Part shown: in pieces, positions 7,600-17,301 of the stretch
Layout of the letters: the number at the start of each line of letters is the position of its first letter
Position numbering within the stretch: position 1 is the stretch's first letter
DNA from: Serratia sp. PL17
GTDB lineage: Bacteria; Pseudomonadota; Gammaproteobacteria; Enterobacterales; Enterobacteriaceae
NCBI RefSeq assembly: GCF_017832355.1
Contig: NZ_JAFIBY010000002.1
Coordinates: 124,001-188,000 of the forward strand
Reading direction: 5' to 3'
Length of the DNA stretch: 64,000 nucleotides
Translations under genes and position numbers: made by a program
The notes under the pieces: model-generated
What the model was told of the DNA's origin: nothing
Seen by the model: the letters and a program-made list of their open reading frames with translations, nothing else
The model's database searches: none

Positions 7600-9771
7600 T
7601 TAATTTTTCATTACGTAACCGTAAGCACGGTTCCAGCCATCTTCATCTTTCTGGATATACACGCCTTGTAATTCCGGTGCGAAACCAGGCAATAAATTGA
7701 TGCCTTCTTCCAATGCCAGGAAATAACGCTGTGCAGCACCACCCCAAATTTCCCCAGGCACAACACACAAAACACCTGGGGGATAAGGCAAGGCACCTTC
7801 GGCGGCAATTCTGCCTTCGGCTTTTGCCAGCGAGACTAATTCCACATTGCCGCGAACAAATGCGGTATTCGCATCCTGTGGATTCATGGCTACACGAGGG
7901 AAATAGCTCTTCCTGAACATTTCTTTTTGCAGTTCCTTAACGTCGTAGCTTACATAGAGGTCGTGCATTTCTTGGCAGAGCTGGCGAAGGGTATAGTTTT
8001 CATAGCGCTGCTGGTTATTTTTATAAACCGCAGGCAAAACGTCGCTAATTAAAGAGTCTTGTTCGATATGCTTTTCGAAACGGGCAATAAGCGCCACCAA
8101 ATGCTGCATTTTGGCGATGTCTTCGGCCGGTGTAAGCAAGAACAAAATAGAATTGAGGTCGCATTTCTCCGGTACGATGCCGTTTTCGCGCAGATAGTTG
8201 GCCAAAATGGTTGCCGGAATACCGAAATCGCTATAATGACCGCTTGCCGTATCAATTCCCGGCGTAGTGAGCAGCAATTTGCACGGATCGACAAAATACT
8301 GCGATTCCGCATAGCCTTCAAAGGCGTGCCATTTCTCGCCGGGAACAAAGTTGAAGAAACGCAAGTCGTTGGCCATCGTTTCAGTGTCATAGGACTGCCA
8401 GGCTTTGCCGTCGATTTGGTCTGGAACAAAAGGTTTGATTAGGCTGCAGGTGTCCAGCAGCATCTTGCGTGCTTCAATGCCGACGCGAACGCACTCTTTC
8501 CACAGACGCCGGCCACTCTTGCCTTCATGCATTTTGGCATTGACGTCCAGTGCGGCAAACAGGGGGTAGAACGGGCTGGTGGACGCATGCAGCATAAAGG
8601 CATTGTTAAAGCGTTTGTGGTTGCAGTAGCGATCTTGCCCCTTGATATGCTTGTCTTTTTTGTGGATTTGCGAGGTTTGTGAGAACCCGGCCTGCTGTTT
8701 ATGGACAGACTGAGTAACAATGATCCCCGGATCGTTTTCGTTGAGCTCAAGCAGCAACGGCGAGCAGTCCTTCATCATTGGAATGAATTGCTCATAACCA
8801 ACCCAGGCAGAGTCGAACAAAATGTAATCGCACAGATGACCAATTTTATCGACCACCTGACGGGCGTTATAAATGGTGCCGTCGTAGGTGCCTAACTGGA
8901 TGATTGCCAAACGGAAAGGCCTGGCTTCATTGGCGCGTTCAGGGGAGACTTCGCGGATTTGCTGACGTAAATAGCGTTCTTCAAAGCAATGAGCATCGAT
9001 TCCGCCGATAAAGCCAAACGGATTACGGGCAGTTTCCAGATAGATCGGCGTTGCCCCCGCCTGGATCAGCGCGCCATGGTGGTTCGATTTATGGTTATTA
9101 CGGTCAAACAGCACCAAATCACCGCGTGTCAGCAGGGCGTTGGTCGCGACCTTGTTTGAGGCAGATGTGCCGTTGAGAACGAAATAGGTTTTATCTGCGT
9201 TAAACACTTTAGCGGCATGCTGTTGTGCTGCGCAGGGGGCGCCTTCATGAATCAGTAAATCCCCCAACTTCACGTCTGCGTTGCACATATCAGAACGGAA
9301 AAGGGTCTCGCCGAAGAAGTCAAAGAACTGGCGTCCTGCCGGATGTTTACGGAAAAATTCACCCCCCTGATGCCCAGGGCAAGCAAAGGTCGCATTACCC
9401 ATCTCGACATACTGCGTGAGCGTATTAAAGAAAGGAGGCAGCAGTTCACTCTCATATTTAACCGCTGCGGCTTCCAGCTGTTTGCCATAGAACTGGGTGT
9501 TTTTTCCACAGAGTTCAAATACGCCATGCAGGGCAGGCAGTATGGCGTTGTCCAACTCTTCTTCGCAGCAAACTGCGACGAACACAGGAATATTCAAGCC
9601 GATCTCTTCGAGATGCGCCACCATACCCTGCGTGACGTCTTCTACTGACAATACGATGGCAGCAATATCATTAAAGTCGCTCTGATGGACATCGACAATT
9701 TCGCGAGAAGTTTCAAAACAGCCTAGGGTTTTGGTATTGGCGGCAATTTTTAATTTATTCATTTTCATCAT
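7600..9771 (-). CDS. speF: Inducible ornithine decarboxylase SpeF
   Basis: A ~720-residue fold-I PLP decarboxylase converting ornithine to putrescine and CO2. Residues ~1-105 form the N-terminal wing domain. The PLP lysine is in TQSVHKQQAGFSQTSQIH, and CPGHQGGEFFRKHPAG is the family hallmark. Length matches the acid-inducible enzyme (about 730 residues). Three in-frame ATGs (9771, 9768, 9762) are clustered; E. coli alignment favours MNKLKIA at 9762, while weak GAAG spacing favours 9768. It is preceded by the speFL leader peptide and followed by potE. Induction by ornithine through speFL translation is expected. Confidence 0.97.
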   Translation of the reverse strand: MMKMNKLKIAANTKTLGCFETSREIVDVHQSDFNDIAAIVLSVEDVTQGMVAHLEEIGLNIPVFVAVCCEEELDNAILPALHGVFELCGKNTQFYGKQLEAAAVKYESELLPPFFNTLTQYVEMGNATFACPGHQGGEFFRKHPAGRQFFDFFGETLFRSDMCNADVKLGDLLIHEGAPCAAQQHAAKVFNADKTYFVLNGTSASNKVATNALLTRGDLVLFDRNNHKSNHHGALIQAGATPIYLETARNPFGFIGGIDAHCFEERYLRQQIREVSPERANEARPFRLAIIQLGTYDGTIYNARQVVDKIGHLCDYILFDSAWVGYEQFIPMMKDCSPLLLELNENDPGIIVTQSVHKQQAGFSQTSQIHKKDKHIKGQDRYCNHKRFNNAFMLHASTSPFYPLFAALDVNAKMHEGKSGRRLWKECVRVGIEARKMLLDTCSLIKPFVPDQIDGKAWQSYDTETMANDLRFFNFVPGEKWHAFEGYAESQYFVDPCKLLLTTPGIDTASGHYSDFGIPATILANYLRENGIVPEKCDLNSILFLLTPAEDIAKMQHLVALIARFEKHIEQDSLISDVLPAVYKNNQQRYENYTLRQLCQEMHDLYVSYDVKELQKEMFRKSYFPRVAMNPQDANTAFVRGNVELVSLAKAEGRIAAEGALPYPPGVLCVVPGEIWGGAAQRYFLALEEGINLLPGFAPELQGVYIQKDEDGWNRAYGYVMKN

Positions 9772-10038
9772 TCTTCAGGCAAAGGTCTTCCACCGACAAG
9801 ATGCGTGATCTTATCGTGGGTACCTTATATAAAATAAAGGCGAGAGAAGAACGCGGCAGTGCTTAATAGCACAGCCTGAGTTCGCTCTTTTGTATTTTCT
9901 GATGCGGCGCTTACGCCATGCAGCTATTCACTTGCACGATTTATTGAAAAATTAAAGTGCATATCCGTCCCGATTTCTCAGGATAAATAATGTGGGTGTA
10001 ATAGTGACAAGCTGCTTTGGGTAAAGCGAGAGGGGGCG
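9772..10038 (-). promoter_or_regulatory. speFL-speF intercistronic leader
   Basis: This 267-base untranslated stretch separates the leader peptide from speF. In E. coli the equivalent stretch carries a Rho-dependent termination region that is relieved when ornithine stalls the ribosome on speFL. I see no T-run intrinsic terminator here, which fits a Rho-type mechanism. Function is inferred from homology. Confidence 0.55.
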
Positions 10039-10143
10039 TTATCTGAAGTTAAAGAAGGCAAAGCTAAAGCAGCTGCGATGAGCCATCATCATAATATGTG
10101 TGGTGCGCCTAATATGCGCCATTTTGCGGTTGTTGTTTTCCAT
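10039..10143 (-). CDS. speFL: SpeFL ornithine-sensing leader peptide
   Basis: A 34-codon ORF whose first 18 residues are MENNNRKMAHIRRTTHIM, nearly identical to E. coli SpeFL and of the same total length. An AAGGTGG ribosome site lies 7 bases upstream of the ATG. In E. coli the nascent peptide captures ornithine and stalls the terminating ribosome, preventing Rho termination and switching on speF. The sensor motif HIRRxxH is intact. The C-terminal effector segment reads FAFFNFR, where E. coli has a His in place of the Ala before FF. Located 267 bp upstream of speF on the same strand. Confidence 0.92.
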   Translation of the reverse strand: MENNNRKMAHIRRTTHIMMMAHRSCFSFAFFNFR

Positions 10144-10574
10144 TTCTAATCCACCTTGCTGAGTGAAAAGATGGCGCTATTTTAACGCCCTTCAAGCTAA
10201 ATTATGTGACGTTAGTCACGTAAATGCGGCAATTGATAAATAATTATTCATTTATTATCCAGTTGTGTGCATAAAAAGTGATTTATGGGATTTTCTGCAT
10301 GTAAATAGATTGATAAAAGAAAAAGGGTTTTTTGCATTACGCTTTGCCCGAGATAAAGACTGAGCAAAAGAACCCCGTTTAAACCGGCTGTATAATGCAC
10401 ATATAAAGATGCTTTGTTTTTTTTATGTTATAAACCCACTTGTGGTTGTTTGGAATATTAATGCACTTTTATTGTTTTTATATTCTATTTTCGTTTTTGC
10501 AGGCATTATCGTTATTTGTGACCCTCCTCAACAACGCAGGGTAAGATGAGGAGAGGTAAAAGGGAGAACAGACG
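10144..10574. promoter_or_regulatory. AT-rich divergent promoter region of speFL-speF and yhbP
   Basis: This 431-bp stretch without a gene is markedly AT-rich and separates the divergent speFL and yhbP. It contains a CRP-like palindrome at 10205-10220 near speFL and a TATAAT at 10391-10396 on the plus strand. I found no further ORF, repeat or RNA gene in it. Long AT-rich upstream DNA would suit silencing by H-NS, but that is inference. Confidence 0.5.
10205..10220. promoter_or_regulatory. CRP-like binding site upstream of speFL
   Basis: The sequence TGTGA-CGTTAG-TCACG matches the CRP core TGTGA-N6-TCACA at 9 of 10 positions, with A/T-rich flanks. It is centred about 70 bp upstream of the speFL start codon. 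Catabolite control of speF-potE is therefore possible. Confidence 0.5.
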
Positions 10575-11009
10575 TTGAAAACGACTGAAGAGCAACAACA
10601 GATCGTGCATTTCCTCAGTAAGCAGCATGTGCTAACGCTGTGCGCCGGCAATGGTATGGACATGTGGTGTGCCAACTGTTTTTACGTGCTTGATGCCGAG
10701 AATATGGCGCTATGGGTGATGACGGAAACGCACACGCGTCACGGCGAACTGATGCTGAAAAACGCGGGGGTGGTGGGGACAGTCGCGCCAAAGCCGAAGA
10801 CTATCGCACTGATCCGCGGCGTACAGTATCGGGCCGAAGCGGTGATACTGACCGGCGATGAAGAAGCCTTGGCCCGGGCGCGTTACTGTAAGCGTTTTCC
10901 AATAGCCAAGATGATGAAAGCACCGATTTGGCGGTTGGAACTGCAAGAAGTGAAAATGACGGACAACACGCTCGGCTTCGGTAAAAAGCTGCATTGGGCG
11001 CGGGCCTGA
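10575..11009 (+). CDS. yhbP: YhbP family protein (flavin-binding split-barrel fold)
   Basis: A 144-residue protein of the UPF0306/YhbP family, which has the FMN-binding split-barrel fold of pyridoxamine-phosphate oxidase relatives. Conserved stretches shared with E. coli YhbP include [13 protein letters not shown] and [13 protein letters not shown]. The start is TTG at 10575, with GGGAG 8 bases upstream and no better ATG nearby. In E. coli yhbP sits next to yhbQ; here speF-potE lies between them. Biochemical role unknown. Confidence 0.88.
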   Translation: MKTTEEQQQIVHFLSKQHVLTLCAGNGMDMWCANCFYVLDAENMALWVMTETHTRHGELMLKNAGVVGTVAPKPKTIALIRGVQYRAEAVILTGDEEALARARYCKRFPIAKMMKAPIWRLELQEVKMTDNTLGFGKKLHWARA

Positions 11010-11013
11010 CACA

Positions 11014-11145
11014 ACACACTATACCCGTCATACTTGAAGCTGCCTCTTTGTTGGCTGCGCCTGCTCACCCCGGTCACCTGGTTGACCAGGCTCCAGGGGA
11101 TTTACAGACTTGCCGCCTCGACGCAACTCCAATGATCTAGTGTGT
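11014..11145. repeat. MITE-like intergenic repeat
   Basis: A ~132-bp element fills the yhbP-yraR gap. It is bounded by imperfect inverted ends (ACACACT at the left, TAGTGTGT at the right) and contains TTGTTGGCTGCGCC, CTCACCCCGGTCACCTGG and GGGATTTACAGACTTGCCGC. I recognise this arrangement as a common non-coding interspersed repeat in Serratia and Yersinia genomes. A related copy lies at 48391-48508. Confidence 0.65.
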
Positions 11146-11181
11146 ATACTTTCTCATACTCATCAATTGGCGGGAGGATCT

Positions 11182-11820
11182 ATGGCACGGGTGTTCATTG
11201 TAGGGGCCACAGGGCTGGTGGGCAGCGAATTGCTGCGTTTGTTGCAGGCCAATCCGCAGGTCACGGCGATCGTAGCGCCGACGCGTAAGCCGTTGCCGGC
11301 GCATGAAAAATTAGCCAACCCTGTGGGTGATGATCTGTTCGCATTGCTGACAGAGCAGGAGCAACCGGCCGATATTGTTTTCTGTTGTTTAGGCACCACA
11401 CGACGTGAGGCGGGCAGCGATGCGAATTTCCACTATGTCGACTACACGCTGGTGATCGAAAGCGCGTTGACCGGCCGGCGGTTAGGCGCCCAACACTGTC
11501 TGGTTGTCAGCGCATTAGGTGCAAATCCCCGCTCTACCTTCCTTTATAACCGTACTAAAGGGAACATGGAGCAGGCATTGCGTGAACAAAACTGGCCGCG
11601 CCTGACGTTGGTACGCCCCTCAATGTTGTTGGGCGAACGTTCGTCGCCACGTTTGCTCGAACGCATCACCGCGCCATTGTTCTCGTTGTTACCCGGCAAA
11701 TGGCGCGCCGTTGCCGCGAAGGATGTGGCGCAGACGCTGCTGGATCAGGCGTTCAGTCCCGGCAGCGGCGTTAAGGTATTGGAATCCGATCGGCTGCATT
11801 GTTATCACAGCACACGCTGA
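11182..11820 (+). CDS. yraR: NAD(P)-binding Rossmann protein YraR
   Basis: A 212-residue protein of the atypical short-chain dehydrogenase (SDR a5-like) type. The nucleotide-binding motif VGATGLVGSELL is at residues ~6-17, and YNRTKGNMEQ (~120) carries the Tyr-x3-Lys active-site pair. E. coli YraR is a close match. The ATG at 11182 follows GGGAGGA. Its last 50 bp overlap the convergent phnP, an unusually deep overlap. In E. coli yraR is next to yraQ; here the whole phn operon separates them. Substrate unknown. Confidence 0.9.
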   Translation: MARVFIVGATGLVGSELLRLLQANPQVTAIVAPTRKPLPAHEKLANPVGDDLFALLTEQEQPADIVFCCLGTTRREAGSDANFHYVDYTLVIESALTGRRLGAQHCLVVSALGANPRSTFLYNRTKGNMEQALREQNWPRLTLVRPSMLLGERSSPRLLERITAPLFSLLPGKWRAVAAKDVAQTLLDQAFSPGSGVKVLESDRLHCYHSTR

Positions 11821-12553
11821 GATTATCGAACGCCAATTCCAGGCCGAGCGGTAATTCGTTATCCATCAGCCACAGATCGAGATGGTGGCTGATATGCGTG
11901 AGCAACGTGCGGCCCGGCTGCAGGCGCTGCTGGATCTCCAACGCACGGGTTAAATCGTTATGGTTGCGTGGCGCCTGTGGTTGGGGCGGTAGGCTACAGT
12001 CGAGTACCAGCAAATCCAGCGGCACTTGGCGCAGGAAAGCCTCGCTATCCGGCGGCAAACCGACGGTATCGGTCAGATAGGCCAGTGATTTCCCTGCGGC
12101 CTGGATCAGATAACCCAGCGTGAGTTTCGAATGCTGTAGGGGCAGTGGGGTGACGTGCAGCCCCCCCAGCGCAATAGGTTCGAAAGGTGTAAGCGGAGGC
12201 TGAAATGCCAGTATACCGGGGTGTTTAAAGAGGTCATCGCAACCCTGCTCATCCGCCGGACCGTACACGGGGATGAAATTTCCGCACCCCCAGCGCAAAG
12301 GAAATAACCCCTGAACGTGATCCATGTGGTAATGTGTCAGTAAAAAACGTTGAATTTCCCCCGCCGAAAAGCGCCGTTCTAGCGACGGCAATCCCGCATC
12401 CAGCAAGGTCGTTTCTCCCTGAAATTTAAGCATCGCGCTGCACGGTCGTCGCCGAAAAGCCGGTTCACGCCGCGCCCGCTGACACACCAGACAGTCACAG
12501 CCGAACACCGGGATTTGCTGCGCGCCGCCGGTGCCGAGAAACGTCAGTTGCAT
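11771..12553 (-). CDS. phnP: Phosphoribosyl 1,2-cyclic phosphate phosphodiesterase PhnP
   Basis: A 260-residue metallo-beta-lactamase-fold hydrolase that opens the 5-membered cyclic phosphate produced by C-P lyase. It has the N-terminal structural zinc cysteines (FGCDCLVCQRARRE), the HYHMDHVQGL metal motif, and TDTVGLPP further on. It is the last gene of the phn operon, 74 bp after the acyltransferase. The start at 12553 (MQLTFLGTGGAQQIP) matches the family. The 3' end runs 50 bp into yraR on the other strand. Confidence 0.95.
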   Translation of the reverse strand: MQLTFLGTGGAQQIPVFGCDCLVCQRARREPAFRRRPCSAMLKFQGETTLLDAGLPSLERRFSAGEIQRFLLTHYHMDHVQGLFPLRWGCGNFIPVYGPADEQGCDDLFKHPGILAFQPPLTPFEPIALGGLHVTPLPLQHSKLTLGYLIQAAGKSLAYLTDTVGLPPDSEAFLRQVPLDLLVLDCSLPPQPQAPRNHNDLTRALEIQQRLQPGRTLLTHISHHLDLWLMDNELPLGLELAFDNLSVCCDNNAADRIPIP

Positions 12554-12627
12554 GTCGTCACTCCTATTCCCTTCGCCTTTGCCGCCTGGCCGCAACGCGA
12601 AATTCATTGGGTAATATTGATAAGGCC

Positions 12628-13230
12628 TTAGAGATATTTCTCCGCAAAGGCATGGATATCACGGAAATCCGCCAGCCGCTGTTGCAGCGTCTGATGATCC
12701 CAATGCCACCACTGGCTGCGTTCAATACGCTCTATCAAGGCATCGTCGAAACGCATGCCAATCTTTTTGGCTGCCACGCCAGCGACAATCTCATAAGGCC
12801 CGACATCTTTGGTGACTACCGCTGCGCTGCCGATGACCGCACCGTTACCGATGCTGACGCCGGGCATCACGATGGCGTTATGGCCGATCCACACGTCGTG
12901 GCCTATGGTCACGTGGTGCTCACGCCGCCAATCGAAGAATGCCTCGTCATCCTCACCCAGATCGTACTCTGAAGCGCGGTAGGTGAAATGATGTTGGGCA
13001 ATGCGCTGGTAGGTAGGGTGGTTGCCAGGATTGATGCGTGCGTAAGAGGCGATGGACACAAATTTGCCGATGGTGGCGTAAAAAATCTGGTTATGTCCGG
13101 CAGTGTAGGAATAGTCGCCCATTTCTACTTCCTCCAGAATGGCGTCGTCAGCCAGATGGACATACAGACCGAGCCGACTGCGGGTAAGGGTCACGTTGTC
13201 GCCGATTCTCGGTTGTGCAAAGTCGCTCAT
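12628..13230 (-). CDS. Hexapeptide-repeat acyltransferase of phosphonate clusters
   Basis: A 200-residue left-handed beta-helix transferase related to xenobiotic/chloramphenicol acetyltransferases. The repeats ([20 protein letters not shown], then [16 protein letters not shown]) start near residue 103, and [19 protein letters not shown] carries the usual catalytic-type His. Proteins of this type recur in phn operons and may play the role of PhnO, N-acetylating aminoalkylphosphonates, but that is inference. It overlaps phnN by 4 bases (ATGA), so it is translationally coupled. Confidence 0.85.
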   Translation of the reverse strand: MSDFAQPRIGDNVTLTRSRLGLYVHLADDAILEEVEMGDYSYTAGHNQIFYATIGKFVSIASYARINPGNHPTYQRIAQHHFTYRASEYDLGEDDEAFFDWRREHHVTIGHDVWIGHNAIVMPGVSIGNGAVIGSAAVVTKDVGPYEIVAGVAAKKIGMRFDDALIERIERSQWWHWDHQTLQQRLADFRDIHAFAEKYL

Positions 13231-13796
13231 GGTATGGCGTCCTGAGGGTATTTTGTGGATGAAGGCAGCAGCGCGAACAGTGCCGCCAGAGTGGCATCGA
13301 GGTTGCCGTCGTTATCCAACAAACGGCAATGGGGGGGCAGATGCTGTTGATACTCCGCCGCCCGAACCAGCCGCTGCTCGATCTGGTTGGCACTTTCGCG
13401 CCCGCGGTTGTGTAGACGCTGGCGCAGAATGTCGGTGCTGACCTGCAGGCAGACCGGCAGCAGTTGTGCACCATAGCGCTGCTGCGCTTGCGGCAGGTGG
13501 GCGCGCGAACCGTTGACCACGACATCGATCCCCTGAAGCAACCAGAGATCGACCTCGATCCCAAAGGCGTAATGGTGTTGGTGCGCTTGCCAGTCGAGGG
13601 CAAAAAGCCCCTTGGCTCGGCGGCGCAGAAATTCGCGTTCGCTGAGCGCAATATGGTTTTCGCAGCCAGCGTCTGCCGGCCTTGTGATATAGCGGTGTGC
13701 AACCAGCGGCGCGCTGTCAGCATCGGCACGCAGTGCAGCCAGCAGGCTGTCTTTACCTGAGCCGGAAGGCCCCATCAAATAGATAAGGTACGCCAT
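13227..13796 (-). CDS. phnN: Ribose 1,5-bisphosphate phosphokinase PhnN
   Basis: A 189-residue kinase of the guanylate-kinase fold with P-loop GPSGSGKDS at residues ~8-16. PhnN phosphorylates ribose 1,5-bisphosphate to PRPP, returning the C-P lyase sugar product to metabolism. The start at 13796 gives [16 protein letters not shown] and overlaps the phnM stop by one base (TGATG). Confidence 0.95.
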   Translation of the reverse strand: MAYLIYLMGPSGSGKDSLLAALRADADSAPLVAHRYITRPADAGCENHIALSEREFLRRRAKGLFALDWQAHQHHYAFGIEVDLWLLQGIDVVVNGSRAHLPQAQQRYGAQLLPVCLQVSTDILRQRLHNRGRESANQIEQRLVRAAEYQQHLPPHCRLLDNDGNLDATLAALFALLPSSTKYPQDAIP

Positions 13797-14932
13797 CAGA
13801 ACACCTGCTTGCCCTGGCGCCACACGTTTTGCACGTAGATGTGCTCACCGTGTGATCGCGCCAATACCAGGTCCGCGCGTAAGCCTTCGGCGATCGTCCC
13901 GCGATCGTGTAAATCCAATGCTCTGGCAGGGTTGCGGGTGATCATTTGCACCGCCTGCGGCAAGTTGTAGCCGTTGCGTTCATCGGCGGCGATGCGGAAT
14001 GCCGCATCCAGCAGACTGGCCGGGTAATAATCGGAGGACAGGATATCCAGCACCCCCAGCGTCGCCAGATGGTGCGCTGCGACATTGCCGGAATGCGAAC
14101 CGCCACGCACGATGTTGGGGGCGCCCATCAGCACCTGCAGCCCTTGCTGATGCGAAGCGAGAGCGGCGTCCTCGGTGGTCGGGAATTCAGCGATTACGCT
14201 ACCCAGCCCGCAGGACTCGCTGACGTGTGCCGCGGTGGCGTCATCATGGCTGGCGAGCGAAATTTTGCGCGCTCGGCAATGGGCAGCGATCGCCTCGCGG
14301 TTCGGCGTTGCCCAGCGGGCGGAGAGGCTTACCTGCTGCTCTTCATACTCGCTCATTTGCTGGTCATTGAGGTGATACTTACCTTGGTAATACTCGCGGT
14401 ATTTTTCACGCGAGGCGAACTGACGCTGGCCCGGCGAATGGTCCATCAACGACACCAGCGACACACCAGGCTTGTCCATCAGCTGTTCGAACAGCGGCAG
14501 GGTGCTTTCGTTCGGCAGTTCACAGCGAAGGTGTAGCCGGTGTTCGGCGCGGTTGACCCCCGCACGCTGGCTGTGGATCACGGCATCGATCATTTTTTGC
14601 AGGTTTTCCAGACGGTGCCCGCCGTCACGCACGTCGCCGATTGCCACCGCGTCCAGCACCGTGGTGATGCCGTTGGCAACCATCAGCGCATCGTGGCTGC
14701 TCATCGCCGAATGTGCCGGCCAGTCGACATTCGGGCGCGGGGTGAAAAACTTGTCCAAATTGTCGGTATGCAGCTCAATCAGCCCTGGCAGTAACCAGCC
14801 ACCTTCACCGTTCAGTGCTTGCGGCAACTGGCTCGGCGTATCGGTAAAGCTGCGAATAATGCCGTCGCTGATCTCCAGCGATCCTTCGACGATCTGATCT
14901 TCCAGCACCAGCTTAACGTTATTGATGATCAT
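13796..14932 (-). CDS. phnM: RPnTP hydrolase PhnM
   Basis: A 378-residue amidohydrolase-fold enzyme that removes pyrophosphate from alpha-D-ribose 1-methylphosphonate 5-triphosphate. The metal motif is [12 protein letters not shown] (residues ~52-63), with later ligands in LRCELPN, MDHSPGQ and SHDDATAAH, and SSDYYP near the C-terminus. It overlaps phnL by one base and phnN by one base, in an uninterrupted operon. Confidence 0.96.
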   Translation of the reverse strand: MIINNVKLVLEDQIVEGSLEISDGIIRSFTDTPSQLPQALNGEGGWLLPGLIELHTDNLDKFFTPRPNVDWPAHSAMSSHDALMVANGITTVLDAVAIGDVRDGGHRLENLQKMIDAVIHSQRAGVNRAEHRLHLRCELPNESTLPLFEQLMDKPGVSLVSLMDHSPGQRQFASREKYREYYQGKYHLNDQQMSEYEEQQVSLSARWATPNREAIAAHCRARKISLASHDDATAAHVSESCGLGSVIAEFPTTEDAALASHQQGLQVLMGAPNIVRGGSHSGNVAAHHLATLGVLDILSSDYYPASLLDAAFRIAADERNGYNLPQAVQMITRNPARALDLHDRGTIAEGLRADLVLARSHGEHIYVQNVWRQGKQVF

Positions 14933-15636
14933 CAGAGGATCTCCAGCGCCTGTGGCGCCTGCATGTCATATAACCGGTCGGCGACCTGCTGACGGACGCC
15001 TTCATCATGGAAAATGCCGACGATTGCGGCACCGCGCTGTTTTGCCTGTTCGATAAGGCCGACGACCGCCGCGCTGTTGCGGCTGTCGAGTGAGGCCGTC
15101 GGCTCATCCAGTAGCAGGATCGGGTAGTCGACGATAAAGCCGCGTGCGATGTTGACCCGCTGTTGTTCACCGCCAGAGAAAGTGGATGGCGCCAACTGCC
15201 ACAGACGTTGCGGCACGTTGAGTTGATTGAGCAGCGTTTCGGCGCGTTCACGGCATTCGTTGCGGTTAACGCCTTGTTCCAACAGCGGTTGCATTACCAC
15301 GTCCAGCGCGCTAATGCGCGGGATCACCCGCAGAAACTGGCTGACCCAGCCCAGAGTGTGGCGGCGTACGGCCAGAATCTGGCGTGCTTCGGCCTGCACC
15401 ATGTCCAACCATTCGCCCTGGTGATTGACCCAAATATGGCCGCTGTCGGGCAGGTAATTTGCGTACAGCGAACGCAGCAGGGTCGATTTTCCACTGCCGG
15501 AATGGCCATGTAGAACGACACATTCACCGCTGCTGACGGTCATATTGGCATCCTGTAGCACCGGCAGTTGTGTGCCGTGTTGCTGGTGGAGCACAAAGGT
15601 TTTACTGAGGTGTTCAACCCGGATCTGAATAGTCAT
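14932..15636 (-). CDS. phnL: C-P lyase ABC-type ATPase subunit PhnL
   Basis: A 234-residue ABC ATPase with Walker [10 protein letters not shown], signature [13 protein letters not shown] and Walker [14 protein letters not shown]. PhnL is not a transporter component: it works with the C-P lyase core (PhnGHI with PhnM) in forming the ribosyl-phosphonate intermediate. It starts 16 bp after phnK. Confidence 0.95.
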   Translation of the reverse strand: MTIQIRVEHLSKTFVLHQQHGTQLPVLQDANMTVSSGECVVLHGHSGSGKSTLLRSLYANYLPDSGHIWVNHQGEWLDMVQAEARQILAVRRHTLGWVSQFLRVIPRISALDVVMQPLLEQGVNRNECRERAETLLNQLNVPQRLWQLAPSTFSGGEQQRVNIARGFIVDYPILLLDEPTASLDSRNSAAVVGLIEQAKQRGAAIVGIFHDEGVRQQVADRLYDMQAPQALEIL

Positions 15637-15652
15637 CTGTTATCACCTTACG

Positions 15653-16441
15653 TTACGACAGCACCGAAGAAACCAGCAGTTGGGTATAGGGATGGTGCGG
15701 GTCGTCCAGCACCCGGTCGGTCAGCCCACTTTCCACCACCTCGCCTTGTTTCATCACCAACAATCGGTGTGCCAGCAGGCGCGCTACGCCAAGATCGTGA
15801 GTCACGATCACCGCCGCCAACTGCATCTCCACCACCAGGGTGCGCAGCAGATCGAGCAGCCGCGCCTGTACCGACACGTCCAACCCGCCGGTCGGTTCGT
15901 CCATAAATACCAGTTTCGGGTGGGTCACCAGATTGCGGGCGATTTGCAACCGCTGCTGCATACCGCCGGAGAAGGTGGTCGGCAGATCGTCAAGGCGCGA
16001 CACAGGGATCTCAACGTCCTCCAGCCACTGGCTGGCCTGGCGGCGGATATCGCCGTAGTGGCGCTGACCGATAGCCATCAGACGTTCACCGATGTTGCCG
16101 CCGGCAGACACCTTGGGCCGTAACCCGTCAAGCGGGTGCTGATGCACCACGCCCCAATCGGTGCGCAGCAGGCGGCGGCGATCGCTTTCCGCCATCGCAT
16201 ACAGATCATGCTGTTGCCCGGCTTGAGGACGATAGAGGATCTGCCCATTCTGCGGTGCCAACCGTGCAGAGATGGATTTCAATAGGGTGGTTTTGCCAGA
16301 ACCGGATTCGCCGACAATACCCAGCACTTCACCGGGATAAATATCGAAAGACACATCGCTAAAACCTTTGCCGGGTGCGTACAGGTGGGTCAGGTTAGCC
16401 ACTGACAGCAGCGGCGTGGTGCTCAACGGGGTAGAAGTCAT
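15653..16441 (-). CDS. phnK: C-P lyase ABC-type ATPase subunit PhnK
   Basis: A 262-residue ABC ATPase with Walker A GESGSGKTT, signature SGGMQQRLQIARN and Walker B KLVFMDEPTGGLD. PhnK docks on the PhnGHIJ complex and drives conformational change rather than transport. It starts within the phnJ stop (TGATG overlap) and is followed by phnL. Confidence 0.95.
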   Translation of the reverse strand: MTSTPLSTTPLLSVANLTHLYAPGKGFSDVSFDIYPGEVLGIVGESGSGKTTLLKSISARLAPQNGQILYRPQAGQQHDLYAMAESDRRRLLRTDWGVVHQHPLDGLRPKVSAGGNIGERLMAIGQRHYGDIRRQASQWLEDVEIPVSRLDDLPTTFSGGMQQRLQIARNLVTHPKLVFMDEPTGGLDVSVQARLLDLLRTLVVEMQLAAVIVTHDLGVARLLAHRLLVMKQGEVVESGLTDRVLDDPHHPYTQLLVSSVLS

Positions 16442-17301
16442 CAGTGCTGCACCTTTTGCGAAGGTTGCGCCAGTTGCTGCTGGCAGTAATCGGTGTCGGA
16501 GCAGACGAACATGCGGTTGCCCTGGTCGTCGAGAACCACTTCATCCAGATAGCTGTGGCGTGAGCCGCACAGCGCGCAAGGTTCGTCCCACTGCTGCACG
16601 CTGAAGGGGTGATCGTCGAAGTCCAGGCTTTCTACCTTGGTAAACGGTGGCAGGGCGTAGATACGTTTCTCACGCCCAGCGCCAAACAGCTGTAGTGCGG
16701 GCATCATGTGCATCTTCGGATTATCGAATTTCGGGATCGGCGACGGGTCCATCACGTAGCGGTCATTGACCTTCACCGGGTAGGCGTAGGTGGTCGCAAT
16801 ATGGCCGTAGCGCGCGATGTCCTCATATAACTTCACCTGCATCACGCCATACTCTTCCAGTGCGTGCATCTTGCGGGTTTCGGTTTCACGCGGTTCGATA
16901 AAGCGCAGAGGTTCCGGGATCGGAACCTGATAAATCAGGATTTGGTCCTCGCGCAAGGCGGTTTCCGGGATACGGTGCCGGGTCTGGATCAGCGTGGCTT
17001 CCGGCGTGCGTTCGGTGGTGGCAACCCCGGCAACGCGTTGGAAGAAGCGGCGGATGGAAACCGCGTTCGTGGTGTCGTCGGCCCCTTGGTCAATCACTTT
17101 CAGTACGTCGGCACGGCCAATCACGCTGGCGGTCAACTGAATGCCGCCAGTCCCCCAGCCGTAGGGCATCGGCATTTCACGGCCGCCGAACGGGACCTGA
17201 TAACCGGGGATCGCCACCGCCTTCAAAATCGCGCGGCGGATCATGCGTTTGGTCTGTTCGTCCAGATAGCCAAGGTTATAACCGGTTAATACTTCACTCA
17301 T
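16441..17301 (-). CDS. phnJ: C-P lyase radical SAM subunit PhnJ
   Basis: A 286-residue radical SAM enzyme that cleaves the carbon-phosphorus bond. Its unusual C-terminal 4Fe-4S site is visible as EPCALCGSRH followed by FVCSDTDYC. The real start is the ATG at 17301 (MSEVLTGYNLGYLDEQTKR), overlapping the phnI 3' end by 8 bases; the open frame further upstream is only antisense-like phnI sequence. Forms the core complex with PhnG, PhnH and PhnI. Confidence 0.97.
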   Translation of the reverse strand: MSEVLTGYNLGYLDEQTKRMIRRAILKAVAIPGYQVPFGGREMPMPYGWGTGGIQLTASVIGRADVLKVIDQGADDTTNAVSIRRFFQRVAGVATTERTPEATLIQTRHRIPETALREDQILIYQVPIPEPLRFIEPRETETRKMHALEEYGVMQVKLYEDIARYGHIATTYAYPVKVNDRYVMDPSPIPKFDNPKMHMMPALQLFGAGREKRIYALPPFTKVESLDFDDHPFSVQQWDEPCALCGSRHSYLDEVVLDDQGNRMFVCSDTDYCQQQLAQPSQKVQH

